Source: Pseudomonadota bacterium
GTDB taxonomy: Bacteria > Pseudomonadota > Gammaproteobacteria > Burkholderiales > Burkholderiaceae_C
Assembly (NCBI GenBank): GCA_023460715.1
Contig: JAEWPH010000194.1
Location: 1-16,961 of the forward strand
Direction of reading: 5' to 3'
Length of the DNA: 16,961 bases
Part shown: piece after piece, positions 7,424 through 16,488 of the stretch
How positions within the stretch are numbered: position 1 is the first letter of the stretch
How the letters are laid out: each line of letters opens with the position of its first letter
Program-made: the position numbers and the translations under genes
The notes under the pieces: generated by a model
What the model was told of the DNA's origin: nothing
What the model saw: the letters and a program-made list of their open reading frames with translations, nothing else
The model's database searches: none

Positions 7424-8863
7424 ATGCCCCGTCCACCCACCCCGGATCCCTTCGCGCCCCTGGCGGCACCCTCCGATGCGCCGCTGTACCGGCAGCTGTA
7501 CGACCGCTTGCGGGCCGCGCTGGCGGCCGGCACGCTGGTGGCCGGCGAACGGGTGCCGTCTGCCCGCGCGCTCGCGCGGGAGCTGGGCGTGGCGCGCGGC
7601 ACGGTGGACCTGGCCTACGAGCTGCTGGCCTCCGAGGGCTATCTGCTGGCCCGCGGGCCGGCCGGCACCGTGGTCAACCCGGCCCTGCATTCCCTGGCAG
7701 CCACCCCGCCGCCGGACGCCGCCCCGGTGCCTGCGCCGGCACCGCCCGCGCCGGACGTGCTCTCTCGCCCGGCCGAACTGCTGCCCTTTCAGATGGGCGT
7801 ACCGGCGCTGGATGCGTTCCCGCGCAAGATCTGGGCGCGCCTGGGGGCGCGCACACTGCGCGGCATGCAGCCGGCCGATCTGGACTACCCGCCCCCGTGC
7901 GGCCTGCCCGCGCTGCGCAGCGCCATCGCGTCCTACCTGCGGCTGGCGCGGGGCATCGACTGCGGCGCGCAGCAGGTCTTCGTCACCACGGGCTTTCGCG
8001 GCAGCCTGCAACTGGCGGCCCTGGCGCTCACGCAGCCGGGCGACCGCGCCTGGATCGAAGACCCGGGCTATCCACCCACGCGCCAGTTGCTGAGCGCCTG
8101 CGGGCTGGCGCTCACGCCCGTGCCGGTGGATGCCGAGGGCCTGGACGTGGAGCGCGGCATGGCGCTGGCGCCGGATGCGCGGCTGGTGGCCGTGACGCCG
8201 GCGCACCAGAGCCCGCTGTCGATGTCGCTGTCCCTGCCGCGCCGCCAGGCCCTGCTGGACTGGGCGGCCGCGCGCGGCGCCTGGGTGGTGGAGGACGACT
8301 ACGACGGCGAGTACCGCTACGCGAGCCGCCCCCTGCCCGCGCTGGCCAGCCTGGACCGGCAAGGCCGCGTGCTGTATGCCGGCACGTTCAGCAAGGTGCT
8401 GTTTCCGGGCATCCGCCTGGCCTATCTGGTGGTGCCGCCCACCCAGGTGGCGGCCTGCGAGCGCGTGACGCGCACCTTCTTCGCTGCGGCCACGCCCGCG
8501 ATGACCCAGGCCATCGTGGCCGACTTCATGGCCGAAGGCCACTTCACGCGCCACATCCAGCGCATGCGCCGGCTGTATGCGGAGCGCCGCAGCGCCACGC
8601 GCGCGGCGCTGGAACGCGGCCTGCGCGGCGCCTTGCAGACGGAACCGCAACCGGGCGGCATGCATCTGGTGCTGCGCCTGCCCGGCGCACGCACCGACCA
8701 GCCTCTGGCGGAGAAGCTGCTGGCCCAGGGCCTGGCGGTGCAGCCGCTGTCGCGCTGGTTCGCATCTGGCCGCACGGAATCCGCGATCCTGCTGAGCTTC
8801 ACCAACTGCACGGACCCGGCGCAGGCCGAGCGCCTGGGCGAGCTGATCCGCGAAGCGCTCTGA
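7424..8863 (+). CDS. MocR-family (PdxR/GabR-like) transcriptional regulator
   Basis: The protein has 479 residues. A GntR-type winged HTH (about 20-88; PLYRQLYDRLRAAL then GERVPSARALARELGVARGTV) is joined by a Pro/Ala-rich linker to a fold-type I aminotransferase domain (about 121-473). The PLP-binding Lys lies in GTFSKVLFPGIRLAYL (Lys324), and the Asp that contacts the pyridine nitrogen lies in EDDYDGEYRY (291-292). This makes it a PLP-sensing regulator rather than an enzyme. Known members control vitamin B6, GABA, taurine or ectoine genes; the target here is unknown. I chose the ATG at 7424 because the residues encoded upstream are Arg/Pro-rich and not family-like; an ATG at 7376 is the alternative. 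Neighbours are a divergent EamA exporter and a convergent AhpD-like gene. Confidence 0.93.
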   Translation: MPRPPTPDPFAPLAAPSDAPLYRQLYDRLRAALAAGTLVAGERVPSARALARELGVARGTVDLAYELLASEGYLLARGPAGTVVNPALHSLAATPPPDAAPVPAPAPPAPDVLSRPAELLPFQMGVPALDAFPRKIWARLGARTLRGMQPADLDYPPPCGLPALRSAIASYLRLARGIDCGAQQVFVTTGFRGSLQLAALALTQPGDRAWIEDPGYPPTRQLLSACGLALTPVPVDAEGLDVERGMALAPDARLVAVTPAHQSPLSMSLSLPRRQALLDWAAARGAWVVEDDYDGEYRYASRPLPALASLDRQGRVLYAGTFSKVLFPGIRLAYLVVPPTQVAACERVTRTFFAAATPAMTQAIVADFMAEGHFTRHIQRMRRLYAERRSATRAALERGLRGALQTEPQPGGMHLVLRLPGARTDQPLAEKLLAQGLAVQPLSRWFASGRTESAILLSFTNCTDPAQAERLGELIREAL

Positions 8864-8933
8864 GCGCCCGGGCAGCAGCCCGGCAGCCGGCAGCCGGCGC
8901 CGCGCTGCCTGCGCGGGGCGGGCCGGGACAGGA

Positions 8934-9413
8934 TCAGGCCAGGCCGGCCTTGTCCAGCCCGTAGAGCTTGTCGGCGGAACCCGGCACGGCCTGGAAGGCC
9001 ACGCTCAGGCGGTTCCAGCCGTTGATGGCGACGATCAGGAACGACAGGTCGGCCAGGTCGCCGTCCGACAGCTGCGCGCGCACGCGGTCGAACACCGCAT
9101 CCGGCACGCCGTGGGGCGGCAGATGGGTCAGCGCCTCGGTCCATTCGAGCGCTGCGCGTTCGCGCGGCGTGAACAGCGGGGACTCGCGCCACACGGCCAC
9201 GTGGTGCAGGCGCAGTTCGCGCTCGCCGTGGATCTTGGCCTCCTTCACATGCATGTCCACACAGAACGCGCAGCCGTTGAGCTGCGAGGCGCGCAGCGTG
9301 ACCAGGTGGCCCACTTCAGCCAGGAACGGCTTCTTGTGCAGCAGCTGGTTGAATTCGAGGTACTTCTTGGCGGCTTCGGGAGAGGCGTTGTAGTAGTCGA
9401 GACGTTGGCTCAT
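8934..9413 (-). CDS. AhpD-like carboxymuconolactone decarboxylase family protein
   Basis: The protein has 159 residues and is a single all-helical CMD-family domain. The AhpD core is visible as LNGCAFCVDMHVKEA, with Cys48, Cys51 and His55, the redox pair and proton-relay residue of alkylhydroperoxidases. It is therefore more likely a thiol peroxidase or disulfide reductase than a true decarboxylase. GGAG lies 9 bases before the ATG at 9413, which fixes this start over longer in-frame readings. No AhpC partner is in the window. It converges with the MocR gene (70-bp gap), so any control by that regulator would act at its own promoter on the far side. The physiological substrate is unknown. Confidence 0.9.
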   Translation of the reverse strand: MSQRLDYYNASPEAAKKYLEFNQLLHKKPFLAEVGHLVTLRASQLNGCAFCVDMHVKEAKIHGERELRLHHVAVWRESPLFTPRERAALEWTEALTHLPPHGVPDAVFDRVRAQLSDGDLADLSFLIVAINGWNRLSVAFQAVPGSADKLYGLDKAGLA

Positions 9414-9514
9414 GGCGTGGTGCTCCAGGGGTGATGAATCCATCGGCGGGTCCAGCGGGCCGGCCCCGGTGCTGCGGCCCGGCGGGCGCTGCAGCGTTTC
9501 TTTTCCATGCACCG

Positions 9515-9529
9515 ATTGTCTGGAACCAT
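9515..9529. promoter_or_regulatory. possible regulator site upstream of the AhpD-like gene
   Basis: ATTGTCTGGAACCAT lies about 100 bp before the AhpD-like start. The CTGGA core recalls direct-repeat elements bound by some MocR regulators such as TauR (CTGGAC). Only one copy is evident, so this is a weak inference. Confidence 0.2.
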
Positions 9530-9666
9530 GGCCCAGCACCCCAGGGCCAAGAAGCGTGTTTCCGGCTGGGCCATGTCGGCCTCCCTCGCCTTCCCGGAAA
9601 CGGCAATCCGGGACCACTGCCTGCTTTGCCTCGCCTCGCCCCCCTGCTCTGCCCGCCTCCCGCCCG

Positions 9667-10371
9667 TCAGATCGCCACCAGCCGCTGGATGCCCTTGGCC
9701 TGCATCTCATGCCCCGGCCCGCGGGCGATGACTTCGCCCCGCTCCATCACCAGGTACTCGTCCGCCAGCTCCTCGGCGAAGTCGTAGTACTGCTCGCACA
9801 GCAGCACCGCCACCGGATGGCCGTCCAGCCCCTCGTCGGCCAGGCGGCGGATGACGCGCCCGATGTCCTTGATGATGCTGGGCTGGATGCCTTCCGTGGG
9901 CTCGTCCAGGATCAGCAGGCGCGGGCTGGGCGCCAGCGCGCGGGCGATGGCGAGCTGCTGCTGCTGCCCGCCCGACAGGTCGCCGCCTCGCCGCCCGAGC
10001 ATCTGCTTGAGCACCGGGAACAGCGCGTACAGGTGCTCCGGCACGGCAGTGGAGCCGCTCTTGTACGCCAGCCCCATGCGCAGGTTCTCCTCCACCGTCA
10101 GGCGCCCGAAGATTTCACGCCCCTGCGGCACGAAGCCGATGCCGGCGCGGGCGCGGTCGTACGGCGCCTTGCCATGGATGGGCTGGCCGTCGAAGGTGAT
10201 GGAACCGCTCTTGATGGGCACCAGGCCCATCAGGCTCTTGAGCAGCGTGGTCTTGCCGACGCCGTTGCGGCCGAGCAGCACGGTGACCTTGCCGGGGGCG
10301 GCGGTGAGGCTCACGTCGCGCAGGATGTGGGAGCCGCCGTAGTACTGGTTGATGTTTTGGACGGTGAGCAT
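9667..10371 (-). CDS. urtE: urea ABC transporter ATP-binding subunit UrtE
   Basis: The protein has 234 residues, matching the usual UrtE length near 230. It starts MLTVQNINQYYGGSHILRDV, the typical UrtE N-terminus. Walker A is GRNGVGKTT (34-42), the Q-loop region is FVPQGREIFG, the ABC signature is LSGGQ (132-136, in LSGGQQQQLAIARAL), and Walker B is LLILDEP (152-158). It belongs to the LivF-like class and pairs with UrtD to drive uptake through UrtBC. An in-frame ATG at 10410 lies inside the neighbouring palindromic repeat and adds non-family residues, so I reject it. No Shine-Dalgarno precedes the chosen ATG; the leader is A-rich. It is last in the operon and separated from urtD by 773 bp of repeat DNA, so it may need its own promoter or depend on read-through. 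Confidence 0.94.
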   Translation of the reverse strand: MLTVQNINQYYGGSHILRDVSLTAAPGKVTVLLGRNGVGKTTLLKSLMGLVPIKSGSITFDGQPIHGKAPYDRARAGIGFVPQGREIFGRLTVEENLRMGLAYKSGSTAVPEHLYALFPVLKQMLGRRGGDLSGGQQQQLAIARALAPSPRLLILDEPTEGIQPSIIKDIGRVIRRLADEGLDGHPVAVLLCEQYYDFAEELADEYLVMERGEVIARGPGHEMQAKGIQRLVAI

Positions 10372-10390
10372 GGTTAAGGGTGTTTTTTGG

Positions 10391-10423
10391 CTATAGCGCT
10401 TATGCATCAAGCGCTAGTAGCTA
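10391..10423. repeat. AGCGCTT palindromic repeat upstream of urtE
   Basis: TAGCGCTT (10394-10401) and AAGCGCTA (10409-10416) are perfect inverted arms around ATGCATC. Oligo-T runs flank the palindrome on the plus strand (10382-10387 and about 10426-10432). In the urtE message these would be A-runs, so the hairpin sits in an A-rich leader about 20 bases before the urtE start rather than acting as a terminator for that strand. It looks related to the repeat near 603-680. I recall similar AGCGCTT palindromes as common between genes in Comamonadaceae. Confidence 0.75.
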
Positions 10424-10437
10424 TTGTTTTTTATTTC

Positions 10438-11121
10438 TGCTGTGCGATTGCTTTCCGGGGCCGGGTCTCGCCCCGGCGGGCGAGTCACTTTCTTTCGCTT
10501 CGCCGAAAGAAAGTAAGCAAGAAAGGGCGACCCTGCTGCCCGTGTCCCCTGCGCTTGCGCTACGGGGAAGCCTGCGATGCTCGCGCAGACAGGGCCGCCG
10601 TGGAACTCACTGCGCTGCGGAGCAGCTCCGTTCGGACAGCCACGGCGAGTCAGTGCACGAGGCATGCGCGCTCCGACGCGCATGCGCCCTGCCTGCGCTC
10701 CGCTTCTCGGCACGGGCAGAAGGGAACCCAAGCGCCCCACTCGGGCCATTGCTTCGCTCGGCCCTGGGCAGGGAGCCAACGCGCGCCGGTATTGGGACTG
10801 GGTCGAGCGAAGCGACGACCCGAATCGTCCCCCCGCCCTTCTGTATGCGCCGAGGAGCACAGGGCTCGGGGTGGCGGGTGTGCTGCAGGACACACCCGCT
10901 TCGTGAACTGGCTCGCTGCGACTGTCTGACCGCAGCTGCGCAGCAGCGTAGGGAGTTTCGCAGCGCACCCCGCGACCGCGCACCGCAGGTTGCCCGTAGC
11001 GCAGCGAAGGGTCGCAGACAGCAGGGTCGCCTTTTCTTTGCTTACTTTCTTTTGGCGAAGCAAAAGAAAGTGAGTGCGCCGCCGGGCGCATACCCCGGCC
11101 CCGGGAATCAACCGCACAGCA
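10438..11121. repeat. giant imperfect palindrome (about 684 bp) inserted in the urt operon
   Basis: The two halves are reverse complements along almost the full length. Outer ends are TGCTGTGCG (10438-10446) and CGCACAGCA (11113-11121). A 53/54-bp block at 10486-10538 matches the complement of 11019-11072 with about four differences. Near the centre GCTTCGCTCGGCCC (10751-10764) pairs with GGGTCGAGCGAAGC (10800-10813). The centre is close to 10780, with a loop of about 35 bp. Between these anchors the arms are diverged but alignable. Each end also contains its own hairpin (CTTTCTTTCGCTTCGCCGAAAG). No transposase is encoded. A non-autonomous, MITE-like or other dispersed repeat is the best description; target-site duplications are not obvious. 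Confidence 0.85.
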
Positions 11122-11144
11122 AAGTTCAAAGCAGCACACCACCG

Positions 11145-12016
<872 letters not shown>

Positions 12017-12020
<4 letters not shown>

Positions 12021-13195
12021 GCCGCGCCCTCCTCTTTACGCAGGCTTGCGGCTTTGGCCTCCGCTGCCGGCGTTGCTGCTACAGGCTGCGCCTTGCGGGG
12101 ACGCCGCCGCAGCAGGCCCACGATGCCGTTGGGCAGGAACAGCGTGACGACGATGAACAGCAGGCCCAGGAAGTACAGCCAGAACTCCGGCGCGGTGACG
12201 GTGAGCCAGCTCTTGGCGCCGTTGACGATGAAGGCACCCACGATGGGCCCGATCAGCGTGGCGCGCCCGCCCACCGCCGCCCAGACCGCGATCTCGATGG
12301 AGTTGGCCGCGCTCATCTCGCCCGGGTTGATGATGCCCACCTGGGGCACGTACAGCGCGCCGGCCACGCCGCACATCATGGCGCTGATGGTCCAGATGGT
12401 GAGCTTGTACGGCAGCGGCGAGTAGCCCGAGAACATGACGCGCGTCTCGGCGTCGCGGACCGCCTGCAGCACGCGGCCGAACTTGGACGCCACCAGCCAG
12501 CGGGCCAGCAGAAAGAACGCCAGCAGCGTGACGCCGGTCATCACGAACAGGGTCATGCGCATGCCCGGCGTGGCGATGGGCATGCCCAGGATGCGCTTGA
12601 AGTCGGTGAAGCCGTTGTTGCCGCCGAAGCCCGTCTCGTTCCGGAAGAACAGCAGCATGGCCGCGTATGTCATGGCCTGCGTGATGATCGAGAAGTACAC
12701 GCCCTTGATGCGCGAGCGGAACGCGAAGTAGCCGAACACGAAGGCGATGAGCCCCGGCACGGCCACGATAAGGACCAGCGTGGCGACGAAGCTGTCCGAC
12801 AGCGCCCAGTGCCAGGGCAGCTCCTTCCAGTCCAGAAACACCATGAAGTCGGGCAGGTCGCTCTTGTAGTTGCCGTCGCGGCCGATCTGGCGCATGAGGT
12901 ACATGCCCATTACATAGCCGCCCAGCGCGAAGAACAGGCCGTGGCCCAGGCTCAGGATGCCGGTGTAGCCCCAGATCAGGTCCATGGCCAGCGCGCAGAT
13001 GGCGTAGCACATGATCTTGCCGAGCAGGGCCACCGCGTAATCGGACAGGTGCAGCGGGTTGCCGGCCGGCACCCACAGGTTGAGCACCGGGGCCACGGCA
13101 CACACCACGATGAGCGCCACGATGAAGGCCGACCAGCCGCTGCGCGTGAGCAGCGGCGCGGGTGCGGGCAGGGGGATGGGGTTCGGGATGGTCAT
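12017..13195 (-). CDS. urtC: urea ABC transporter permease UrtC
   Basis: The protein has 392 residues and is a LivM-type permease with about ten membrane helices. Recognisable UrtC blocks are ALAMDLIWGYTGILSLGHGL (about 68-87), GYVMGMYLMRQIGRDGNYKS, FRSRIKGVYFSIITQAMTYA and GGRATLIGPIVGAFIVNGAK. It forms the membrane channel with UrtB. The start at 13195 gives a short Pro-rich leader before the first helix; the ribosome site is weak. The C-terminal tail after the last helix is Arg/Lys- and Ala-rich. It is separated from urtB by a GC-rich hairpin repeat and overlaps urtD by four bases. Confidence 0.95.
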
Positions 13196-13243
13196 ATTTC
13201 TATTCAGCGTTCGGCATGGCCTACGGCCTCGGCCACCGTCTCG

Positions 13244-13361
13244 TCCCAGGCCAGCAGCTGCCGCGCAAGGGCCGCCCCGCCGCGCTGGCAGCGTCCCCCC
13301 TCCCGCATGGCGCGGCCATGCGAGAGAGGGGGGAAGGAGCGAAGCGACACAGGGGGGTGTT
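13244..13361. repeat. GC-rich hairpin repeat, copy 2 (urtB-urtC junction)
   Basis: This copy aligns over its whole length of about 118 bp with 14998-15114. Both share CCCAGGCCAGCAG at one end, then GCTGGC and CGTCCCCC, then GCGAGAG, GGGGGGAAGG and CAGGGGGGTG at the other. It contains GCATGGC/GCCATGC arms bordered by C6 and G6 runs, predicting a long stable hairpin in the transcript directly after the urtB stop. Confidence 0.8.
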
Positions 13362-13366
13362 CCATA

Positions 13367-14947
13367 TCAATCAGCGGTACGCCCTTTGACCGCGAAGATG
13401 CCCTGCGGCCGCTTCTGGATGAAGATGATGATGAACACCAGCACGGCGATCTTGGCCAGCACGGCACCCGTCCAGCCTTCCAGGAATTTGTTGAGCACGC
13501 CCAGGCCCAGCGCCGCATACACGGTACCGGCCAGCTGGCCCACGCCGCCGAGCACCACCACCATGAACGCATCCACGATGTAGCTCTGGCCCAGGTCGGG
13601 GCCCACGTTGCCGACCTGGCTCAACGCACAGCCGGCCAGGCCCGCGATGCCCGAGCCCAGCGCGAAGGCGTAGGTATCGACGCGGGCGGTGTTCACGCCC
13701 ATGCAGGAGGCGATGGGCCGGTTCTGCGTGACGCCGCGCACGAACAGGCCGAGCCGCGTGCGGCTGATGAGAAAGGCCACGCCGCCCAGCACCGCCAAAG
13801 CGAAGGCCACGATGATCACGCGGTTCCAGGGCAGCTGCAGGTTCTCCATGAGCTGCACCCCGCCGCTCATCCACGCAGGGTTCTCCACGCCCACGTTCTG
13901 CGCCCCGAACACGGTGCGCACCAGCTGCTGCAGCATCAGGCTGATGCCCCAGGTGGCCAGCAGCGTTTCCAGCGGGCGGCCGTAGAGGAAGCGAATCACG
14001 CCGCGCTCCAGCACTGCGCCCATCAGCGCGGACGCCAGGAAGGCGGCCGGCACGGCGGCGACCAGATACCAGTCGAACGCGCCGGGGAAGTACTTCTGGA
14101 AGAGGCCCTGCATCACGTACGTGGCGTACGCGCCGATCATCATCAGCTCGCCATGGGCCATGTTGATCACACCCATGAGGCCGTAGGTGATGGCCAGGCC
14201 CAGCGCCACCAGCAGCAGGATCGAGCCCAGGCTGATGCCCGAGAACACGGCGGCCAGGCGCTCGCCCCACTGCAGGCGCTCTTCCACCGCGTTGAGCGCG
14301 GACTGCAGCGCGGCTTTCACCTGGAGGTCTTCTTCGCTGCGCAGCTGCTCCAGCAGCACGGTGCGCGTGGCGGGGTTGCCGCTGGCGGCCAGGTGGCTTG
14401 CGGCCTCCACGCGCTTGGCGGCGTCGCTGCTGCTGATGAGGATGCGCGCACGGATGGTGTCCAGCCGCGCCTTGAGGCCGGCATCCTGCTCGGCGGCCAG
14501 CGCCTTCTCGATGAGCGGCAGGCGCGCCTCGTCGGTCTCTTCGCGCAGGGCCTCGACGGCTTGGCGGCGCTGCGCGAGATCAGTGGAGAGGAGCTGCAGC
14601 GAAGCCAGCGCGGTGTCGAACTCGCCGCGCATGCGGTTGTTGTTGACGATGTCTTCGGCATCGTCGGGCACCGGCACCTCGGTACCGGTCACGGGGTCCA
14701 GCCCCTTGCCGTCCCGGATGACGATGGCCTGGTCGCCCGCGATCTTCACCGCGTCGTCGCCCATGGCGCGAATGAAAGCCACCGTGGCCTCGTCAGGCGC
14801 CGCGGTGGCGGCCTGCAGCGCAGCGATCCGGTCATCGGTATCGCCCGCCGCCATGGCCCGCGCCGCCTCAGCCGTAAGCGCGTGCGCCTGCGCTGCCGCA
14901 CACAGCAGCAGGCAGGCGATCAAGCGATGGAAGAAGGAAAGAAGCAT
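13367..14947 (-). CDS. urtB: urea ABC transporter permease UrtB
   Basis: The protein has 526 residues. A signal-type leader, MLLSFFHRLIACLLLCAAAQ followed by AHA, precedes about 200 helical residues rich in Ala, Glu and Arg. This is the extra N-terminal domain known in proteobacterial UrtB and probably lies in the periplasm. The LivH-like permease part begins near 235 and shows GLMGVINMAHGELMMIGAYA (256-275), GRPLETLLATWGISLMLQQL and the late helices to the C-terminus. It forms the inner-membrane pore with UrtC. I prefer the ATG at 14947, which places the leader peptide at the N-terminus; an in-frame ATG at 14971 would add eight residues. Neither has a clear ribosome site. GC-rich hairpin repeats lie on both sides of the gene. 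Confidence 0.93.
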   Translation of the reverse strand: MLLSFFHRLIACLLLCAAAQAHALTAEAARAMAAGDTDDRIAALQAATAAPDEATVAFIRAMGDDAVKIAGDQAIVIRDGKGLDPVTGTEVPVPDDAEDIVNNNRMRGEFDTALASLQLLSTDLAQRRQAVEALREETDEARLPLIEKALAAEQDAGLKARLDTIRARILISSSDAAKRVEAASHLAASGNPATRTVLLEQLRSEEDLQVKAALQSALNAVEERLQWGERLAAVFSGISLGSILLLVALGLAITYGLMGVINMAHGELMMIGAYATYVMQGLFQKYFPGAFDWYLVAAVPAAFLASALMGAVLERGVIRFLYGRPLETLLATWGISLMLQQLVRTVFGAQNVGVENPAWMSGGVQLMENLQLPWNRVIIVAFALAVLGGVAFLISRTRLGLFVRGVTQNRPIASCMGVNTARVDTYAFALGSGIAGLAGCALSQVGNVGPDLGQSYIVDAFMVVVLGGVGQLAGTVYAALGLGVLNKFLEGWTGAVLAKIAVLVFIIIFIQKRPQGIFAVKGRTAD

Positions 14948-14997
14948 GAAATTGCAACCCGGAACGAACATCGGAAAGAAGCAGAGCAGTGGCCCGC

Positions 14998-15114
14998 CCC
15001 CAGGCCAGCAGACGCCGCGGAACCGGCTCCGCCGGGCCGCTGGCGTCGTCCCCCTGCCCGCCGCGCCCCCCAGGGCGAGAGCGGGGGGAAGGCCCGAAGG
15101 GCCTCAGGGGGGTG
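14998..15114. repeat. GC-rich hairpin repeat, copy 1 (urtA-urtB junction)
   Basis: This is the second member of the pair described at 13244-13361, in the same orientation and again starting right after a stop codon (urtA). On the minus strand it begins with CACCCCCCTGAGGCC and contains the stem AGGCC-CTTCGG-GCCT (15103-15090), a C(UUCG)G tetraloop hairpin of exceptional stability. It probably protects the 3' end of the urtA message or reduces read-through to the permease genes. Confidence 0.8.
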
Positions 15115-15115
15115 C

Positions 15116-16378
15116 TTACTTCTTCTCCGGCTCGTCCTTCTTCTTGTCGTTGCCTTCGATGTACGGGCTCCAGGGCTTGGCCTTCACCGGGCCCGGGGTC
15201 TTCCACACCACGTTGAACTGGCCGTCGGCCTTGATCTCGCCGATGAACACGCTCTTGTGCAGGTGGTGGTTCTTCTCGTCCATCTTGCTGACGATGCCGC
15301 TCGGTGCCTTGAAGGTCTGGCCGGCCATGGCGGCGATCACCTTGTCCACGTCCGTGCTCTTGGCCTTTTCGACCGCCTGCTTCCACATGTGGATGCCGAT
15401 GTAGGTGGCTTCCATCGGGTCGTTGGTCAGCGGCTTGTCCTTGTGGCCGGCGATGTTCTTGGCCTTGGCGTAGTCGCTCCACTTCTTGATGAACGCGGTG
15501 TTCTCCGGGTTCTTGATGGACATGAAGTAGTTCCAGGCGGCCAGGTGGCCCACCAGCGGCTTGGTGTCCACGCCGCGCAGCTCTTCCTCACCCACCGAGA
15601 AGGCGACGACCGGCACGTCCTTGGCCTTCAGGCCGGCGTTGCCCAGTTCCTTGTAGAACGGCACGTTGGAGTCGCCGTTGATGGTGGAGACCACGGCCGT
15701 CTTGCCGCCCTGGCTGAACTTCTTGATGTCGGCCACGATGGTCTGGTAGTCGCTGTGGCCGAACGGGGTGTACTTCTCGTCGATGTCGGAGTCCTTCACG
15801 CCCTTGGACTTCAGGTAGGCGCGCAGGATCTTGTTGGTGGTGCGCGGGTACACGTAGTCGGTGCCCAGCAGCACCCAGCGCTTGGCACTGCCGCCATCCT
15901 TGCTCATCAGGTAATCCACGGCAGGAATGGCCTGCTGGTTGGGCGCGGCACCGGTGTAGAACACGTTCTTGGACAGCTCTTCGCCCTCGTACTGCACGGG
16001 GTAGAACAGCAGGCCGTTCATCTCTTCCACCACCGGCAGCACCGACTTGCGGGACACGCTGGTCCAGCAGCCGAAGATCACCGAGACCTTGTCCTGGCCC
16101 AGCAGCTGCTTGGTCTTTTCGGCGAACAGGGGCCAGTTGGAGGCCGGATCCACCACCACCGGCTCGAGCTTCTTGCCCAGCACGCCGCCCTTGGCGTTGA
16201 TCTCGTCGATGGCCATCAGCACCGTGTCCTTGAGCACGGTTTCCGAAATGGCCATGGTGCCCGACAGGCTGTGCAGCACGCCGACCTTGATGGTGTCCTG
16301 CGCATGGGCAGGGAAGACAGCCAGGCCCGCCAGTGCGGCGGCGGCAGAGAGGGCCTTGAGGGTGAATCGACGTTGCAT
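15116..16378 (-). CDS. urtA: urea ABC transporter substrate-binding protein UrtA
   Basis: The protein has 420 residues. The signal peptide MQRRFTLKALSAAAALAGLA... ends at PAHA before QDTIKVGVLHSLSGTMAISE (cleavage near residue 26). UrtA-specific blocks include VIFGCWTSVSRKSVLPVVEE, LLFYPVQYEGEE, WVLLGTDYVYPRTTNKI and DPMEATYIGIHMWKQAV. The tail is Lys-rich (NDKKKDEPEKK). It binds urea or short amides in the periplasm and delivers them to UrtBC. GGAG lies 8 bases before the ATG at 16378 and fixes the start. It is the first gene of the urt operon. The upstream region holds an 18-bp palindrome. No urease gene lies in the window, and no guanidine-I riboswitch is visible upstream, so urea remains the likely substrate. 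Confidence 0.95.
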   Translation of the reverse strand: MQRRFTLKALSAAAALAGLAVFPAHAQDTIKVGVLHSLSGTMAISETVLKDTVLMAIDEINAKGGVLGKKLEPVVVDPASNWPLFAEKTKQLLGQDKVSVIFGCWTSVSRKSVLPVVEEMNGLLFYPVQYEGEELSKNVFYTGAAPNQQAIPAVDYLMSKDGGSAKRWVLLGTDYVYPRTTNKILRAYLKSKGVKDSDIDEKYTPFGHSDYQTIVADIKKFSQGGKTAVVSTINGDSNVPFYKELGNAGLKAKDVPVVAFSVGEEELRGVDTKPLVGHLAAWNYFMSIKNPENTAFIKKWSDYAKAKNIAGHKDKPLTNDPMEATYIGIHMWKQAVEKAKSTDVDKVIAAMAGQTFKAPSGIVSKMDEKNHHLHKSVFIGEIKADGQFNVVWKTPGPVKAKPWSPYIEGNDKKKDEPEKK

Positions 16379-16488
16379 GGTGATAGCTCCGAGGGGGTGA
16401 AACGACCGGCTTGCCGGACCGGTACCGGCCCATGGCCCGTCCTGTCCTGCGATGAAGTCGATTCTGTAGATCCCTCGGCTGCCGGCCT

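Larger units (their letters stand above)
10372..11144. other. 773-bp repeat-filled gap between urtD and urtE
   Basis: No real gene is seen here. Long open frames cross it on both strands, but they follow from its GC-rich inverted structure, and similar peptides (SLSFASPKESKQ) can be read from opposite strands at opposite ends. The gap holds a small palindrome next to urtE and a giant imperfect palindrome filling the rest. Confidence 0.85.

Noticed and set aside
8864..8933. Terminator or short tandem repeat between the convergent MocR and AhpD-like genes (three CCGGCAG units)
   Set aside because: GC-rich folding is possible, but there is no U-tract on either strand, and three 7-bp units are within chance for this composition.
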